A stretch of DNA of 64,000 nt from Haliclona indistincta (GCA_964017065.1 OZ024791.1:5570547-5634546), one strand, 5' to 3'; shown: positions 1 to 12,522, counted from the first letter of the stretch. The notes: generated by a model not told the origin, from the sequence alone. Program-made: numbers and translations.

Positions 1-881
1 TGATACATTGATGATGGCTCCTCTCTTCCTGTCCACCATTGCTGGGAGAACAAGGTGAGACATCTGGAGAAACGTCAGTCAAAGATGAAGACACACACAC
101 ACAACAAATTACCATTGTAGTCGCTAGGACATTGACATTAATTAGACGCCATAAGGTCTGTGTAGAAACTAAGTTGGAATGGATATCCACCTGCAAGTTA
201 AGTAAACCTTACACTTGGCTCCAACTGATAGAAGTACTCTGGGTAATCATACCCGATTGGATTTGTGTTCACTGTAGAATAAATTTGGGCAATGAGATAG
301 CTTCTTATGCAGTCATTTGACTCATACCTAGTATTCCCACTTCAAAGCCACATTTTTGAAGAGCTTCTTCAATTTCTTGAAATGCTTGTAATCCCATGAA
401 AAAGTCAGCGTATATTCCATATGTTTGCACTCTATACTGTGTTTCTGGTAAGGAATGTCAGTGAAGAGAGACCAAGTAAACAGCTGCTCACCTATGGCTT
501 TGAGACTATCTGTGAGATGTTCATACTCACGACTGACTAGTACAATATTAACACCTCTTCTTGCAAGCTGTAGGAGACATCAAAAAGAGAGACAGCTGCC
601 ATCAGACTAACCTCATGAGCAAATGCTAAACCAATCGGTGATGTGCCGCCAGTAATAACTATAGTACACAGGCATCTACTAGTGATATTTTGCCTTATTT
701 TATTCTCACCTGCCCATGTACCAAATCTCTCTGTTAAGTTGGAGTTGATCGCTCTTCCAAACGGAAAGAAATAAGTCCTGAATCCTTTCAATAAAGAAAT
801 CAACATTTTACTCAGCTTGTAAGTAGCGCATGCCACTCCGGTAAGAAATGCGCCCTCCACTAACTTTTCTCTCATGGCCAT
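1..881 (-). CDS. 17-beta-hydroxysteroid dehydrogenase-like SDR (HSDL1/HSD17B12 type), 3' end outside the window
   Basis: Short-chain dehydrogenase of the membrane-linked HSD17B12/HSDL1 group. Exons (minus): 881-710, 658-612, 567-492, 444-328, 271-213, 157-113, 63 to below 1; all phases agree. The N-terminus has a hydrophobic stretch (residues about 8-32), then WAVITGGTSPIG in the cofactor loop, LARRGVNIVLVSR, VGIL, YPEYF, INVNV and LPAMVDRKRGAI, in the family order. The catalytic Tyr-x-x-x-Lys part lies beyond the window. Odd: the TGxxxGIG loop reads TGGTSPIG (Pro for Gly), and the usual NNVG segment reads NTNPIG. HSDL1 in vertebrates is regarded as catalytically inactive, so this copy may be too, but that is inference. 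Family assignment is firm; the choice between HSDL1 and HSD17B12 is not. It shares an 83-bp upstream region with UQCRH. Confidence 0.8.
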
Positions 882-964
882 TTTGCAGCCACGTGCGAAT
901 GCAAGAAATTTCTAGGACATTTCCGGTCATTTGCACGTGATCTAGCTTAGCAGCCGAAAAGAAA
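882..964. promoter_or_regulatory. Divergent promoter, SDR gene / UQCRH
   Basis: Only 83 bp separate the two start codons. It contains two perfect CACGTG E-boxes (890-895 and 934-939) and a TTCCGG ETS-like site between them (about 921-926). The UQCRH start lies in AAAATGGCGGAAG, a YY1-like context. That it works as a bidirectional promoter is inferred. Confidence 0.5.
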
Positions 965-1330
965 ATGGCGGAAGAGGAGGAACAACAAATGGAGGTAACG
1001 GTAGTTACAAGCTGCCTGTACTTTCTATACCTATATATTATAAGGAGGAAGAAGAAGAAATGGTAGATCCCCAAGATTCATTGAGGGAGATGTGTGGAGA
1101 ACAGCCCAAGTGTGTCAAACTGAAAGAAATAATGGATGCTTGTACCGAGAGAGTTGAAAATGCTGAAGGAGCAGAGGAAGAATGTACAGAAGAGCTCTAC
1201 GACTTCGTTCATTGCGTAGATCACTGTGTAAGTGTATAACAATATTTTGCTCTTCACACCAGCTCTATGATGATTGTCTGTTGTTGCATGGATGCAGGTG
1301 GCAAAGAATTTGTTCAAGAGACTAAAGTAG
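965..1330 (+). CDS. UQCRH: Cytochrome b-c1 complex subunit 6 (hinge protein)
   Basis: Small acidic subunit of respiratory complex III that helps cytochrome c dock with cytochrome c1 in the mitochondrial intermembrane space. Three exons, 965-994, 1045-1227 and 1298-1330, give 81 residues. A Glu-rich N-terminus (residues 3-15) is followed by the family core DPQDSLREMCGEQPKC, the EECTEELYDF block, HCVDHC and the ending KNLFKRLK. The cysteines match those that form the disulfide-linked helical hairpin. Length is close to the mature family protein. Start chosen at the first ATG, which opens the acidic tract. It converges on the DYNLT2B-like gene, whose stop is 126 bp away. Confidence 0.93.
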
Positions 1331-1455
1331 GTATTGAAATTGAATTAGGAAGACATTTAGAACTTGCCAAGAAGCAGTCTGTACAATTGACTTCTATTAT
1401 TAGTAAACTGTTATTTATGACTTTTTGGGACAAACAAGAAACACAAACAATGGTG

Positions 1456-2045
1456 TTAATAGAAATAGATGCCGTATGCTACTGCAACACAAAACATGGT
1501 CTCCTAGAGAAAGGAAGGAAGGACATAATGACATTGCTGGTGGAAGGATGGTGCTTACTGTGAGATAAATATCTTGAGCATAGTTGTCGGTGTCTGAATC
1601 CCAAAAACATCTACTACCCATCCTGTGAAATTGATTATCATTTTTAAAATTAATTGTTTGACAGTCCCACTCACTTTACTCCTTCTCCTCTTTGCTCTCC
1701 TATCACTACTTGCACAACAAACTTATATCGATCCAACCCTAGAGCTGACGATAATAGTCATAATTTTTTATTGTGCTCGATAAAGTTTTGGAATTACTAA
1801 CTTTTAAGCTGGGTAACAAGATTATCGCTCATTTGTTTAGACCAGGTAGGTGCTTCTTCAGAATTGTAGGTTTTGTCTGAGAGATAGTCCATCAGTTCTT
1901 TATGAATGATGTCTTTGACAGCTGCTGGTCTGAATCTGATAGAACGACCCGGGTTCGTAACCATGCTTCTGGACAAAATACACACTCACTTTTGCTTGAA
2001 GTTTGGTCGGATGGTGTACGTGTTCTCTGTCAAGACGTCCTCCAT
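1456..2045 (-). CDS. DYNLT2B: Tctex-type dynein light chain (DYNLT2B/TCTEX1D2-like)
   Basis: Dynein light chain of the Tctex1 family; the DYNLT2B group belongs to cytoplasmic dynein-2 and acts in retrograde intraflagellar transport. Five exons (minus): 2045-1990, 1935-1802, 1738-1675, 1622-1559, 1503-1456; 121 residues. Family blocks in order: NTYTIRPNFKQKFRPAAVKD, EEAPTWSKQMSD, LDRYKFVVQVVIGEQRGEGV, SRCFWDSDTDNYAQD and the C-terminal strand FCVAVAYGIYFY. Start chosen at the ATG of MEDVLTEN because an upstream extension would run into NDUFA1. Divergent from NDUFA1 with 78 bp between the starts. Membership is very clear; the exact orthologue (DYNLT2B rather than another TCTEX1D) is likely. Confidence 0.88.
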
Positions 2046-2123
2046 TATTATACGCGGCTCGCGGGGTTGTGTTTCTCCGGAACTATTGGCAACGGGTATT
2101 CTAATTAGAGCGCACCGTACAAG
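2046..2123. promoter_or_regulatory. Divergent promoter, DYNLT2B / NDUFA1
   Basis: 78 bp between opposed start codons. The NDUFA1 start sits in GTACAAGATGGGTTGG. No TATA box is evident. Shared promoter function is inferred from the spacing. Confidence 0.4.
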
Positions 2124-2514
2124 ATGGGTTGGGTGCAAGCGCTGCCTCCATTTATGATCATTGCAGGATGTCTCTCGTTCTCCGGTTGGGCCTTGGGAAG
2201 AATACAGAGGTGGGAAAATGGAGGAAAGGTTGGTATAATCAAGTATGTTCATTTACCGAGTGACTGTCTCCACTCATGTGAGGCAATATTATGCATTCAC
2301 AACTACTATATATGAGCTCTGACAACTGAGAGCTCAACTATGCATGATAGATTCTGTGTTTTCTAGCCTGCTAGAGTCTGTGTAGATGAGTGGGACAGGA
2401 TTATGATGGCGAGGGACAAGCGAATCACGGGTGCAGAATACATACAGAAGGTTTGTGCAATTGTACTGTATGTCAGAACACTTTCGATCTCTGTTTTCTT
2501 TGCAGGCACTGTAG
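2124..2514 (+). CDS. NDUFA1: NADH:ubiquinone oxidoreductase subunit A1 (MWFE subunit)
   Basis: Accessory membrane subunit of mitochondrial complex I. Exons 2124-2228, 2367-2450 and 2506-2514 give 65 residues (vertebrate form 70). The N-terminus starts MGWVQALPPF and holds one membrane span (about residues 9-25), followed by the family stretch IQRWENGGK and, in exon 2, DEWDRIMMARDKRITGAEYI, which corresponds to the ERDRRISG region. The last exon adds only Ala-Leu before TAG. The short size and exon phases support it. A second, longer frame through this region has no family resemblance. Confidence 0.87.
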
Positions 2515-2744
2515 CTCATAACAATTCTAGTCTCTGTACTGTTGTTTGAAATTAGTAGATAATACACAAGTTGATCAGATTATGAACATTAAATTTTACA
2601 CAAGCAACACGTACGTACACCAACAAAAGAAATTTGTTAACACACTAGAAAAGATCGATAACACACATTATTATACCTGTACAGCAAATAAAATATGTAC
2701 TAGAATCACTAGAATTGGTACAAAATTAAGTGAAGTCAGTCTAA

Positions 2745-5700
2745 TCAAAGCGCCGACTCGTCTGTCATTTCAAGAGTGGTCATTCGTTCAGTTCCTAGCC
2801 CAAGGTCGCCCTCCACGTGCTCTTCATGGTGAGACTGGGTGAAATCAGAGTGACGGAATGACAGAACATCACGTTCATCTTCATCCTCCTGACTCTCTCC
2901 CTCGGATTCTGAACCAGATGATTCCACCAACTGAAGCAAGGAAACAGCAAGTACTAACATCTCCACACTATACAGCTTGACCAATAGACCAATAGTATTA
3001 CCAATAGTATTGCAATGCTCTCTATATGTACATAGTCTGGAGTTCTTTTACATCTCTATTGCCTGTAATTGTGATGCAGCATTCTTTTTACCTTATCATG
3101 AGCTGGTTTGCACTTATAGCAGAACTCTACAAACATTCTACAACAGGCGGGACACATCTCGGACAAGTGTCGTCCCTTATGAGTGAATAATGGAATCAAG
3201 TATCTGGAAAAATAACCAGTAAAAACAGGAAACAAAGACAAGTATAATAATTCACTTTTTGTCGAGTTTGGAGAACTTGGAAATAAACCAGTTTCCCTGT
3301 TCTTTATCGTAAGGTATTTCCTGTCCATCTTCAATCAACCCACCACTATCATCCTCGACACCAACTCTGAAAACAAAAGGAGAAATCAAAAACAATAGAC
3401 GAATAACGCCGTTACCTAATTTTAAGGAACTGTAGCATGATAGTTGTGAGTCCTCCACACACAAGCACCGTCACCATCACAATCACTAAGGTTGTTGTGA
3501 AAATGAGCTGTCTCTCCTGTGATTGTGTGTTACGAATAGCAAGAGCAAAGGCAATAGCTCCACGCAGACCTAGGACAAGAATTGAATCAGCGAGCAGAGA
3601 TTAGTGCGTCTACTCACCTGCGAACACCAACATGTGCTGAAATCTGAAATTAATTCTCTTGTGCCTACCAAGATTGAGTAGGAATGAGAGCACGTAGATG
3701 TTGATAATTCTGCCAGCAAAAATCGCTACGAATGAGAAGCTGATAAACCCAGGAACCCACTGGTGGTTACGATACGTGAATAAAGAAAGTCCCATGTAGG
3801 AGAAAACAAAGTTCTCTGCTATGAAATTTATGAGCTCAAAGACTTCTTTAGTTCGTCGTCGGGACTCTTCGCTGAGATTGATGTACGTGTAGTAGGACTG
3901 CATAATACCACAGAACAGAACGGCTACAATACCTGCAAGAAACAGAGGCAGCAGATAAAGAGACTGTCTTTTTACAATGCTGAAGAAATAAGCAGTGTCA
4001 TTTTCATACACCAATGCATTTAGTTTCTGATTCATCCTTCACGAAAAAGACAAGTGACTAGCTACATTGCTCTAGTGCAATAATAATATCGAAGACAGAA
4101 TATCATTATTAGTAGTAAGTGCTGACCTGTTAGTTGTGCTAACTCGGCTAATAGGAAGGTAGTATATGACATGATCAGGAACAGACTGGTCTCCAATAAT
4201 GGGAATTCACGTAATTTCGAAAACTTCATCAACTAAGACAACATCAAGCAAACATAAAAACACAGTAATGGACTTTAACACAAACCATGTCATAAAATCA
4301 ACATGTACTCTACATTTTCGCATGCACTAATTCATGCGCCTTCTGTCAATCTACTCACCAAAGCAGTCAATAGGCCCATCAAGCATCCCAGTACGAAAGA
4401 GCCAACAAAGATTCCAATGAATTTACCGACGGACGTAATAAGACTGACCACCTCAAACTCATTCTCACTGTAGCCATCAACTGACCTTTACAATGAAAAA
4501 ATGACAAGAAATCACACAAGTTCTTAGCTCATGTGCATACTTGTTCACTCATTGACCACATACTTGCTCACTCATTCACTCACATGACTGTCTCATGTGC
4601 ATGTCCTAACTACATGCCTACCTGTATAACACAATTGCAACAGCATCGTTCATGACACTCTCTCCAAACACAAGAGAGTAGAGGTCCACATCGACATGGA
4701 GGTCGTGAAAAATAGCCAACACCGTCACAGGGTCGGTAGCCGAGATAAGCGAACCGAACAGAAGAGAAGGAATGATGGACTCAGAGAAGGCTTCATTGGG
4801 ATAAGCTAGGAATCCATTCGTAGCATTAGATATTAACTGATCCACTCCAGTTAGAACAAATCCATACATTAGAGCTCTAAGAAATAAAAGATTTTTAATT
4901 TCACATTCTATGCTAATTTACTCACCCTACAATGAAACAAGACATAGTGGTACCAGCAAAAGCATACAACATAAGTGATCCTAAGTTACGAAAAAAGTGC
5001 CTCTGCAAAGAAAAAAACACCAAAATCAAACTACACAGCAAACCAGAATTTCATACCTTTTGCAAGCTGTAACCTGCGTAGAATATGATTGGGGGCAGAA
5101 GAACAAAGAAGAATATCTCGGGATCAAACAACAGCTGTGATTGGTACAAAAACACGGCAGTGAACAGATGGTAGGTATACTTTGCAACATGTGTACCAAA
5201 AATACTAGTCCCACAAATAGCAGTTTATAAACATACTGAATGCAACATGCAAACTGGTGTGCATTGTACATAAAATGTTTTCACTGTATTCAGGTGAGTA
5301 AGTGCAAGTTTCTGATAACAGCAACCAAATGTAGTATGTAACCACAGTCCACCAGACTCTGCACTTACTGATTGCTCCAATGCCTCTCCGTCCTCACTAG
5401 TAAACACTCGTCCAGTGATTGAGCAGCGCAGTCGATGACTGGTATCGTACACATTCTTGAGCTCAATGGTGTCACCAACTTCAACTAATTTCTCGACAGC
5501 ATCGCCACTGGCGTTGCAAGAATTATCACTAACAAGATAATATGACGGCGCCTCATGCTGAGGGAAAGTGTAGTGGAGAATTACACCGATAATAACACCT
5601 GTAGAAATGTATTGTAAACAATAGTTATATAATATAAACACTGTATGTTGTCTTACCATACAGCATGGCAAGGCCGGTTTCGTGCATGATACGAAATCGC

Positions 5701-5999
5701 TTCACTTTGAACACCCATATTGTGAAGAAGGTTATAAACAGCAATACCATGACCAGCATGAGAGCAGCACTGTCCTGCGTATGCACGTTCTCGGAACGTT
5801 CATCACTTGCGTCCAGGAGGACGTTGGAAAATTGAAAGGCTCTGCTATCGTTGTCTCCACTCACGAGAGAGGCGTAATCTGACACTTCGAAGTTGCTGGA
5901 ATTCGCTATCTTGAATACACGCGTCCAGCTTTCTTCAGACGAGTTGACGTGCAGTACCTGGTAGCACATAGGAGCTTCATCGTTGCTTTCCTCCGCCAT
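2745..5999 (-). CDS. Organellar Na+/H+ exchanger, SLC9A6/7/9 (NHE6/7/9) type
   Basis: Electroneutral cation/proton antiporter of endosomes and Golgi that adjusts luminal pH. Twelve exons (minus): 5999-5657, 5598-5369, 5134-5057, 5002-4926, 4876-4622, 4485-4359, 4232-4127, 3932-3618, 3569-3416, 3366-3256, 3203-3092, 2930-2745; 697 residues, the usual length. Diagnostic blocks: [34 protein letters not shown] then [27 protein letters not shown], the catalytic-region [35 protein letters not shown] and [14 protein letters not shown] cytoplasmic tail of about 130 residues follows, with an acidic Ser/Glu run ([16 protein letters not shown]) and the family end region [15 protein letters not shown]. 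It resembles the single ancestor of vertebrate NHE6/7/9, so I give no symbol. Divergent from the LRR gene. Confidence 0.93.
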
Positions 6000-6144
6000 C
6001 TGAGTAAACGACCCCTAAAGTCTTCGTCTCTTTCTCCCGGCACGGGGCCTGTTGAATAAACCGGAAAAGGTGTGGTCATGTGATCAGCGATTGCTATGAC
6101 AACTTCAGTTAGTAATCACTTCACTCGTGGGTAAACGTACCGTA
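6000..6144. promoter_or_regulatory. Divergent promoter, NHE / LRR gene
   Basis: 145 bp between opposed ATGs; includes GGTCATGTGATC at about 6073-6084. No other motif is recognised. Confidence 0.35.
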
Positions 6145-8176
6145 ATGGCAGACCCCGTCAAAAAGCCCAATCCTTCTCCATCATCTTCCAATATTCCTTT
6201 GCTACGAAAGCCTCGACCACCCTCAGATGTCTATCTATCAAAATCTCACACTCAACATCCTGTAACCTCACGTGAATCACCTTCAAGACCACCTGTCCCG
6301 CCACCCACAGAAGAATATGCTCGAGAGTATGCAGACCTATTACCATGGATTGACAATCCTGCCTTAGATGAACCTCTATTACCTGCACCATTTATGATTC
6401 ATCCTCTTTACCCAAAAGGACCGTCTTTTCTGCCAGCTGGAAAAATACTCAGAAGTAGCTACAGCTCCACTCTTCCACCTCAAGAAAAGAAAGAGGATCA
6501 TGAAAATAAGCAATCCTTTACACTAAATGACTTCTTGAAAACTGCTGAACCAAACAGAAGAGTAGCAGTGCGTTCTGCACTGCAGCGTGCTTTTATACCA
6601 AGAGAGAGTTACACTAAGATAACGTCACTGTTTGCTACAAAACAACAGCAAGTGAACAAGATAGATATTGAAGGTAAAATAGTGTTTATGTACAATGAAT
6701 ATAGTTTGACACTGCTGTTTCATTTTCAGTTGAACAACTAGCGTCAGAAAATCGTAAACCACAACACCAGATATCAGTAGGTGAGTAAATAATGATACTG
6801 TTTCTAAGTTTCTCTCTAGAGCTCCAGGCAATGTTGAATGAAGCATTAGCAGAAACTCGTAGCATTATTCTCAGTGCTGATGATAAGGAAGAAGACCACT
6901 GGCCGTCTCCTCGCCATGGAGACTTCTTGTTCCACTCAACACGAGCAAGATTCTTCTGTGGAGAAGGACGCAGCAATTCTCCTTTTGGTCAGTCCTTTAT
7001 CATGCATGGATCCTTTAGCATACCTCCTTTTCGTTTGACTACAGATTCAGCTCACCAGCCGTTCATTGCACCAGAGGAGGTAGCTATACTGTACAGCATA
7101 ATGGAGGGAGGAACATCACTCTCTCTCAAAGCTCACTTTCTTCAGCACACTCCTGATCTCTCACCCCTCACTCACTCCCTCACACATCTCAACCTCTCTT
7201 TTAATGACTTTCGAGTGAGAAAATATTTTTTACTTTTATATTTCATGCTACTACATGTATCATAATTAGGTTTTTCCTTCTCAAATATTATTGCTTCGAG
7301 AACTTGTGTCACTGAAAATGAGGAATAATCCTATCAGACAAATTCCCCCAGGTATACACACTTTTTGCACTTATTTTCACATAATTTTTTCTGTTTTTAG
7401 CAATAAGAAAACTGCACAAGTTGGAAGTTTTTTCAATCCCTTTCAATCTGCTCACAGATTTACCATCAGGGTTAGTTATCATACAAATTAAAACATGCTT
7501 ATTGTTCATTTTCTTCATCTTTCAGGTTGTTTGATCTACGCAATCTTCGGAAGCTAAATATTTCACACAACAGCCTTCAGTGGTTGTCAAAGGATATAGC
7601 AAAACTCAGGTATGCATGTTGTTTGTTCTACACAAGGGTTATAGTTTCACCTCATGTAGGTGCCTTGAGTGTCTGCATATTGAGCACAATCAGCTAGCAG
7701 GGTTCCCATCTTCATTCGTCACTCTCCCACTTCTCTCTCGGCTTTCAGTAGACGGTAACCTAATGCACCCTCTGCTTTGGAAAGAGAATACACGGAATCA
7801 ACCGCAGGTGAGAGCTGACAAGTTGGAAAATCTATAAAAAATCATTGTTCTTCAGGCTTTAGGTGATCTTTGCTGTGTAGCTATTGCTCGTGCTATCAAT
7901 CGTAAGGATATATCTTTGTTACCAGCTGAAGCCCAGCCTCTTCTTAGAAGGTATTCTCAGAATGTTTGTATCTTCACAGCTGATTTAGTTTGTGTCATGC
8001 TTGTATACCTCAGTGGTGAGGGCGTGTGTGACTCGTGTGGCGGTTCACTGTACGGATCAGGACTCAGACTGATACGAGCCACAGGAGAGGAGCAGTTTGG
8101 TGTGAAACTGCTCCCACTCATATTCACAGTGTGCTCTCCAGTGTGCAGGAATAAACTAAAACAATCCAACAAATAG
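6145..8176 (+). CDS. Leucine-rich-repeat protein with C-terminal cysteine pairs
   Basis: Nine exons: 6145-6673, 6730-6780, 6820-7214, 7270-7351, 7401-7470, 7526-7609, 7660-7807, 7856-7950, 8014-8176; 538 residues, all phases consistent. The first 180 or so residues are Pro/Ser-rich and probably unstructured. From about residue 300 there are four to five LRR units, with signatures LTHLNLSFND, LVSLKMRNNPI, LEVFSIPFNLL, LRKLNISHNSL and LECLHIEHNQL. A C-terminal cap follows with CDSCGGSLYGSG and, 30 residues on, CSPVC, a possible metal-binding pair. An upstream in-frame GTG at 6127 was not used because the ATG at 6145 gives a normal start. I do not recognise the orthologue; an LRRC-type intracellular scaffold is a fair description. 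Confidence 0.75.
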
Positions 8177-8554
8177 TACAGTGTCTAGCAAAATGTGACG
8201 AATTCGCCCAATGCAAGCATTCATACAAGACCATCTACACCTGTTGCTATACACTCATTCCGGAACAATGTAAAATTAATAGGCATTGATAATAATCATA
8301 ATAAGTTATAATGACCCATAGTCACTTTATTGATTGCATTTTGAGAAGAATGAGTGGAGAGAGAGAGAGAAGAAATTTGAGTAATATACAAGCTAGAAGG
8401 AATTGAGGATAAGATGATATGCAGTCAATCAGTTCTGTTGACCAGGGATGGAGAGAATGACACTAAGAAACACTGAAGACATACAAGTTGAAATATTATG
8501 AGTTCTAAACTGCTCGACATGCTTACCAGATAATATAAGATATGACTAAACAAC
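8177..8554. other. Convergent 3' intergenic region
   Basis: 378 bp between the LRR and CUL3 stop codons. It holds AT-rich sequence with AATAAT-type poly(A) signals on both strands and a short GA run (about 8358-8372). I see no gene in it. Confidence 0.6.
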
Positions 8555-11500
8555 CTAGGGCATGTACACGTACACCTTTCTGCAATGAACAGGAAACAAG
8601 TAAATATTTTGTGTTGAAATGTAAAAGTGTCTACGTACCGATCTTCTGGTGTCCGTGCAAGATAATCTCTCTCGATTAAGCTCTCTATTCTTCGCTTGAT
8701 GATGGTTGGGTTGGGAGGGAACCTGCTCTTGAGCTGTTCCACACACTCTGCGATCAGTGTGTTGTGCGGTAACCTCTTTCGTGCCTTCATTATACGAACA
8801 ATGGCGGCTTCAATCCTGACAGTAAACTGTCAAGGAACATACAAACTACTCCAACTGCATACAGTACACTACTGCATTATTGAGGATACTCATGTTTTCG
8901 GTCATCGTCCACTTTCTGTCTAGTCTCCTTCCGCTCTGGTTCACTCTCACCCTTTGCGCTGACAGCTTGAACTTTGACCTTGAACAGCTTAGAGGTGAAC
9001 TGATCATTGATAACAAACTGGTCTGCATCAGCTAAAGAGCAAAAACGACAGATGAGCAAGCGAGCAAGGAGGTCGTGTTACTTACAGAAATCTCTCGATG
9101 CAGCAGCCTCTTTGGTTCGGTTCACCCATGTTAGTACTTTCTGGCCTGACCGTCCGAGAGTGAGCGATTGAAGAGCCTTCACTAAGTCTTTGTGAGGTAT
9201 TGTAGTCTCTTGTTGCAAATCCTGTGTTTTGAAAGAACGGTCACTCACACCTTCCTACACATTGAACCATTGCTCACTTGAAATGTATAACTTGGCCGTC
9301 TATTGAACAGCACTAGTACTGTCATCTGGTAAGTGGTGACCTGTAGTATGTGCTTCTTGACAACTGGTAAGCCAGCAGAGACACCTTCATCTCTCTATGA
9401 GAAGAACAAGAAGAAATAATAGATTGAACATGCAATGCCTGCTCACTTTGCTCTGTGGATAGAACACTGCATTTAGATCAGCAGAGCCCTAGAGAGAAGA
9501 AAAACAAAACATGTTTATCATTGCTTCTTTACTACCAAAAATCACAGATTTGTACACAATAATATTTATCTTACCAAGTGTGTTTGCAGTGTGAGCTGTC
9601 TCCCGCTGTACTGAGCAAGGTAGAACTTTCTGAACACTGTGAAAGCATCAGAGGCGCTCTGGGGCAGTATGCAGGGAGAGGTGGTGGTAGTGGTGGGCCA
9701 GAACCCTGTCGTGAGAACTCTAACATGGAGATCAACCCCTCCAAGACCCATCTAGAGAGAATGATGATAAAGTGAGTGAGCTATCTTTTTTGTGGACACT
9801 GTCTACAATAATATTATTTTTGTACTGGATGATTTTCTAATTTAAAAGTCTACATCTATCCATTTAGTAACATACTGAGCCTGTTTGGAGGTACTCTTTG
9901 AACTTCTCCATGTTAGTGACTGAAAGACTAATATCCTTGAACATTCCCTCTAGTTTACTGGTGAACTGAGAACCACACTCGTGCTAGAGGAGAGATATGG
10001 AGGATTGATACAACTGGTACGAGAATGAATCCTTACTGACCTTCAGTTTCGAGATCATGCTCTTCTCGAACTCGTCTGATACAGACTTGTTCAATAGTAA
10101 TCTCTTTGCTAAATGTTGCTTATAGTAACGCTCGAATATGTCCTGCAATAACACGCACAAGATAGCCATGTATGGTAGACAAGTAACCACACCCACCTTG
10201 TCTTGAAGATATCTGAACAAAATTATACAACGGTCTAGAATTGTCTCTACTTCTTGCTCTGTGTACTGTAAGAGGAGTAGGCCTTATATCAAAGCTACAT
10301 TATCCAAGCTTACCCCCTTGACTCCCTTCTTGAGCAACTCATCTATGAACAGTGAAAGGTACTCTGGAGATTTGTCATTGAGATTGACAAAGTACTCGAA
10401 ATCCTATAAACAAGAATTAAAGAAATAGATATTTCAAGTCTTTAGTACCAACTCACCACTCCGATCGATTGTTTGAAAAGTTGGCTATTGTCAAACGACC
10501 GTTCCAGCAACATGTTATACTGGTCACGTAGGTTCAACAAGCTCTGTATGTAGGTGCTAGCATTTCTACCAGGTGTGGACTCCCCTCCAGGGTCCTCCGT
10601 GACCAGCGCTTTACCCGTCTCTTTGAGATGCGAGCTCATGAAGCTGATCATACAAGCATGACCGCCTTCAACACGAGCAAAGAGTTTGTACATACACGCT
10701 AAGTCTAAAGAGAGAAAAAAAATAAAAAATAAGGTCAGGGCTCATGCAGCACACACACATTACCGTCAGTTCGTGAATTTTTCAACATATGAACTACTCC
10801 AGAATTCTCCATCTATTATGTATTGTGTAATAATATACACACTATACTCTTATATCAGTACTCACTTGTACTATAGTGACCATATGGTGTTTGATCAGCT
10901 CCTCCTCAACAACCTAACATAACATGTTTGTAATATTCAGTGCTCAATCACTCTCAACCTACCTTAGTAATTCTTGACTCTGTGCTAGCATCTAAGAAGT
11001 GTCTCGCTCTTTCAGCTTCTTCAGCTAGCCTTGCCTCTACCTATACACACACACACACACAGATGATGCACACAAACCTACCATTGTGACAAACCTTTCT
11101 GAGATACACGGGAGCACTGTTCTCGGCTAATAATCTCTGACTTTCAGCCTAAATGAAACAAGAGTGGATGAGTGAAGAACCAGTTAGCTTCACTGTGTAT
11201 CGTACCTTGAAGAACTCTCTAGACATTGTAAGAAAAGGTCTCTCAAAATCTTCCTCATACACGTCTCTCTTTTCATTCAAGCACAGTGCCATCAGCATTT
11301 TACATGTGTTCTTAACTGCAGCTCTATAAAAAATGGACATATAAATACATTTTTCAAAAATTAATTTCTAGACCTGACCTGTCCACTATTTCCCCTCTTC
11401 TTTCAGAGTCCACCATTTCTAATAGTAGAATCTTCATGTGATCTCTTATGCATGCAAAGTGAAGCACCTAGCAACAAACGAGATTGAAAGTAAAGTATGA

Positions 11501-12522
11501 TTGAAACACCAACTTGTAGGAGAGAACAACAGCAAGTAGTGTGTGAGCTTAACTTACCTCTTCTCTGAAGAGCATCAAACCCAAGTCATATACATTCAAT
11601 GTCTCATTGCCTTGTACATATACTCGATCCTGTAAGACAACACACAGTAGACAGCTAGGTATCATGACACAAGCATCACCAAATCTCAGTGTGATATGTA
11701 TCATCGCACTGACCATGTACATGAGTATGTCCCTGATCATAACCATAGCGGTCTGGTGATCTGACCATACAGTGTTGACCACCTCCAGGAAATTGCCCTG
11801 GAGCGACGTCTCCACTTCACCTCTCACCTGATGAGGAAGGAAGAGATTAGGTCACATGACCCGTAACCAAAGTCACATGATCATTAGACTATAATACACA
11901 GTGCTGTATAATTACAGCAGATACAAGTACCAAATCAAATCTTCTAACCAGCTAACGTTTCATTTATTTATTCATTCATTCTGATAAATGCCCACTCACT
12001 TCCATTGTTAGATGAAACGTAATCACTTCTCTGAGCATGGCATATAGCTTCTTGCCTTGCTTGTGGAGGACCAGCGTGTATGCATTCCTGAGTAACAAAG
12101 AGTAGGAGGAGGATAATATAGAGAAAATATAAATTATAAGAGTAATTGGAGGCTAATAGTTACATTACCCAATAATCAACACACTGGTTTCGATAATTTA
12201 CACTTTTGTATGTTCAATGTTAAAAGAGTGGTGGATGAAATTAGCACCTGTATAATTCTTCAAAACTGAGTCCACTGTTGTTCTTCTTCTGTATCTCGCG
12301 TATAGCATTCCTAAGCAGTTTTAGAATGTCGTCCACATAATTTGGGTCCATTTGAATCTGAGGAATAAAGAGACAAGAGGAAATAAATAGAGGAAGAATG
12401 ATGAGACATTGATGTACACTACATTTCTACATGTGCAATTACACAACAGCCACGTTTTAAATTAGACTTACAGGGAAGGCGCGGATTCTCATCTTGCCCT
12501 CCTTCTTAGGTTGTCCACTCAT
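8555..12522 (-). CDS. CUL3: Cullin-3, scaffold of CRL3 ubiquitin ligases
   Basis: Scaffold that joins BTB substrate adaptors to RBX1. I place 23 exons, from 12522-12472 ([17 protein letters not shown]) to 8579-8555, giving 767 residues; the vertebrate protein has 768. Exon ends: 12357-12248, 12087-12000, 11827-11714, 11629-11558, 11467-11379, 11323-11206, 11148-11095, 11040-10963, 10913-10866, 10812-10764, 10704-10457, 10403-10314, 10265-10197, 10142-10041, 9983-9876, 9751-9575, 9488-9447, 9394-9278, 9221-9086, 9031-8890, 8815-8639. Landmarks: [93 protein letters not shown], the neddylation segment [14 protein letters not shown] (acceptor Lys in IMK) and [19 protein letters not shown]3-specific residues (DRVYVQ, MENSG) exclude other cullins. 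The window also has an F-box protein, which would partner CUL1, not this gene. Confidence 0.97.

Noticed and set aside
1300..1415. Possible last exon of DYNLT2B further downstream
   Set aside because: The exon 1503-1456 gives the family ending FCVAVAYGIYFY; the other frame has no resemblance.
3610..4035. Long minus-strand frame starting [12 protein letters not shown] as the start of an NHE protein
   Set aside because: The first 34 or so codons are intron; the true exon starts at 3932 after TTCTTGCAG and joins 4127 in phase.
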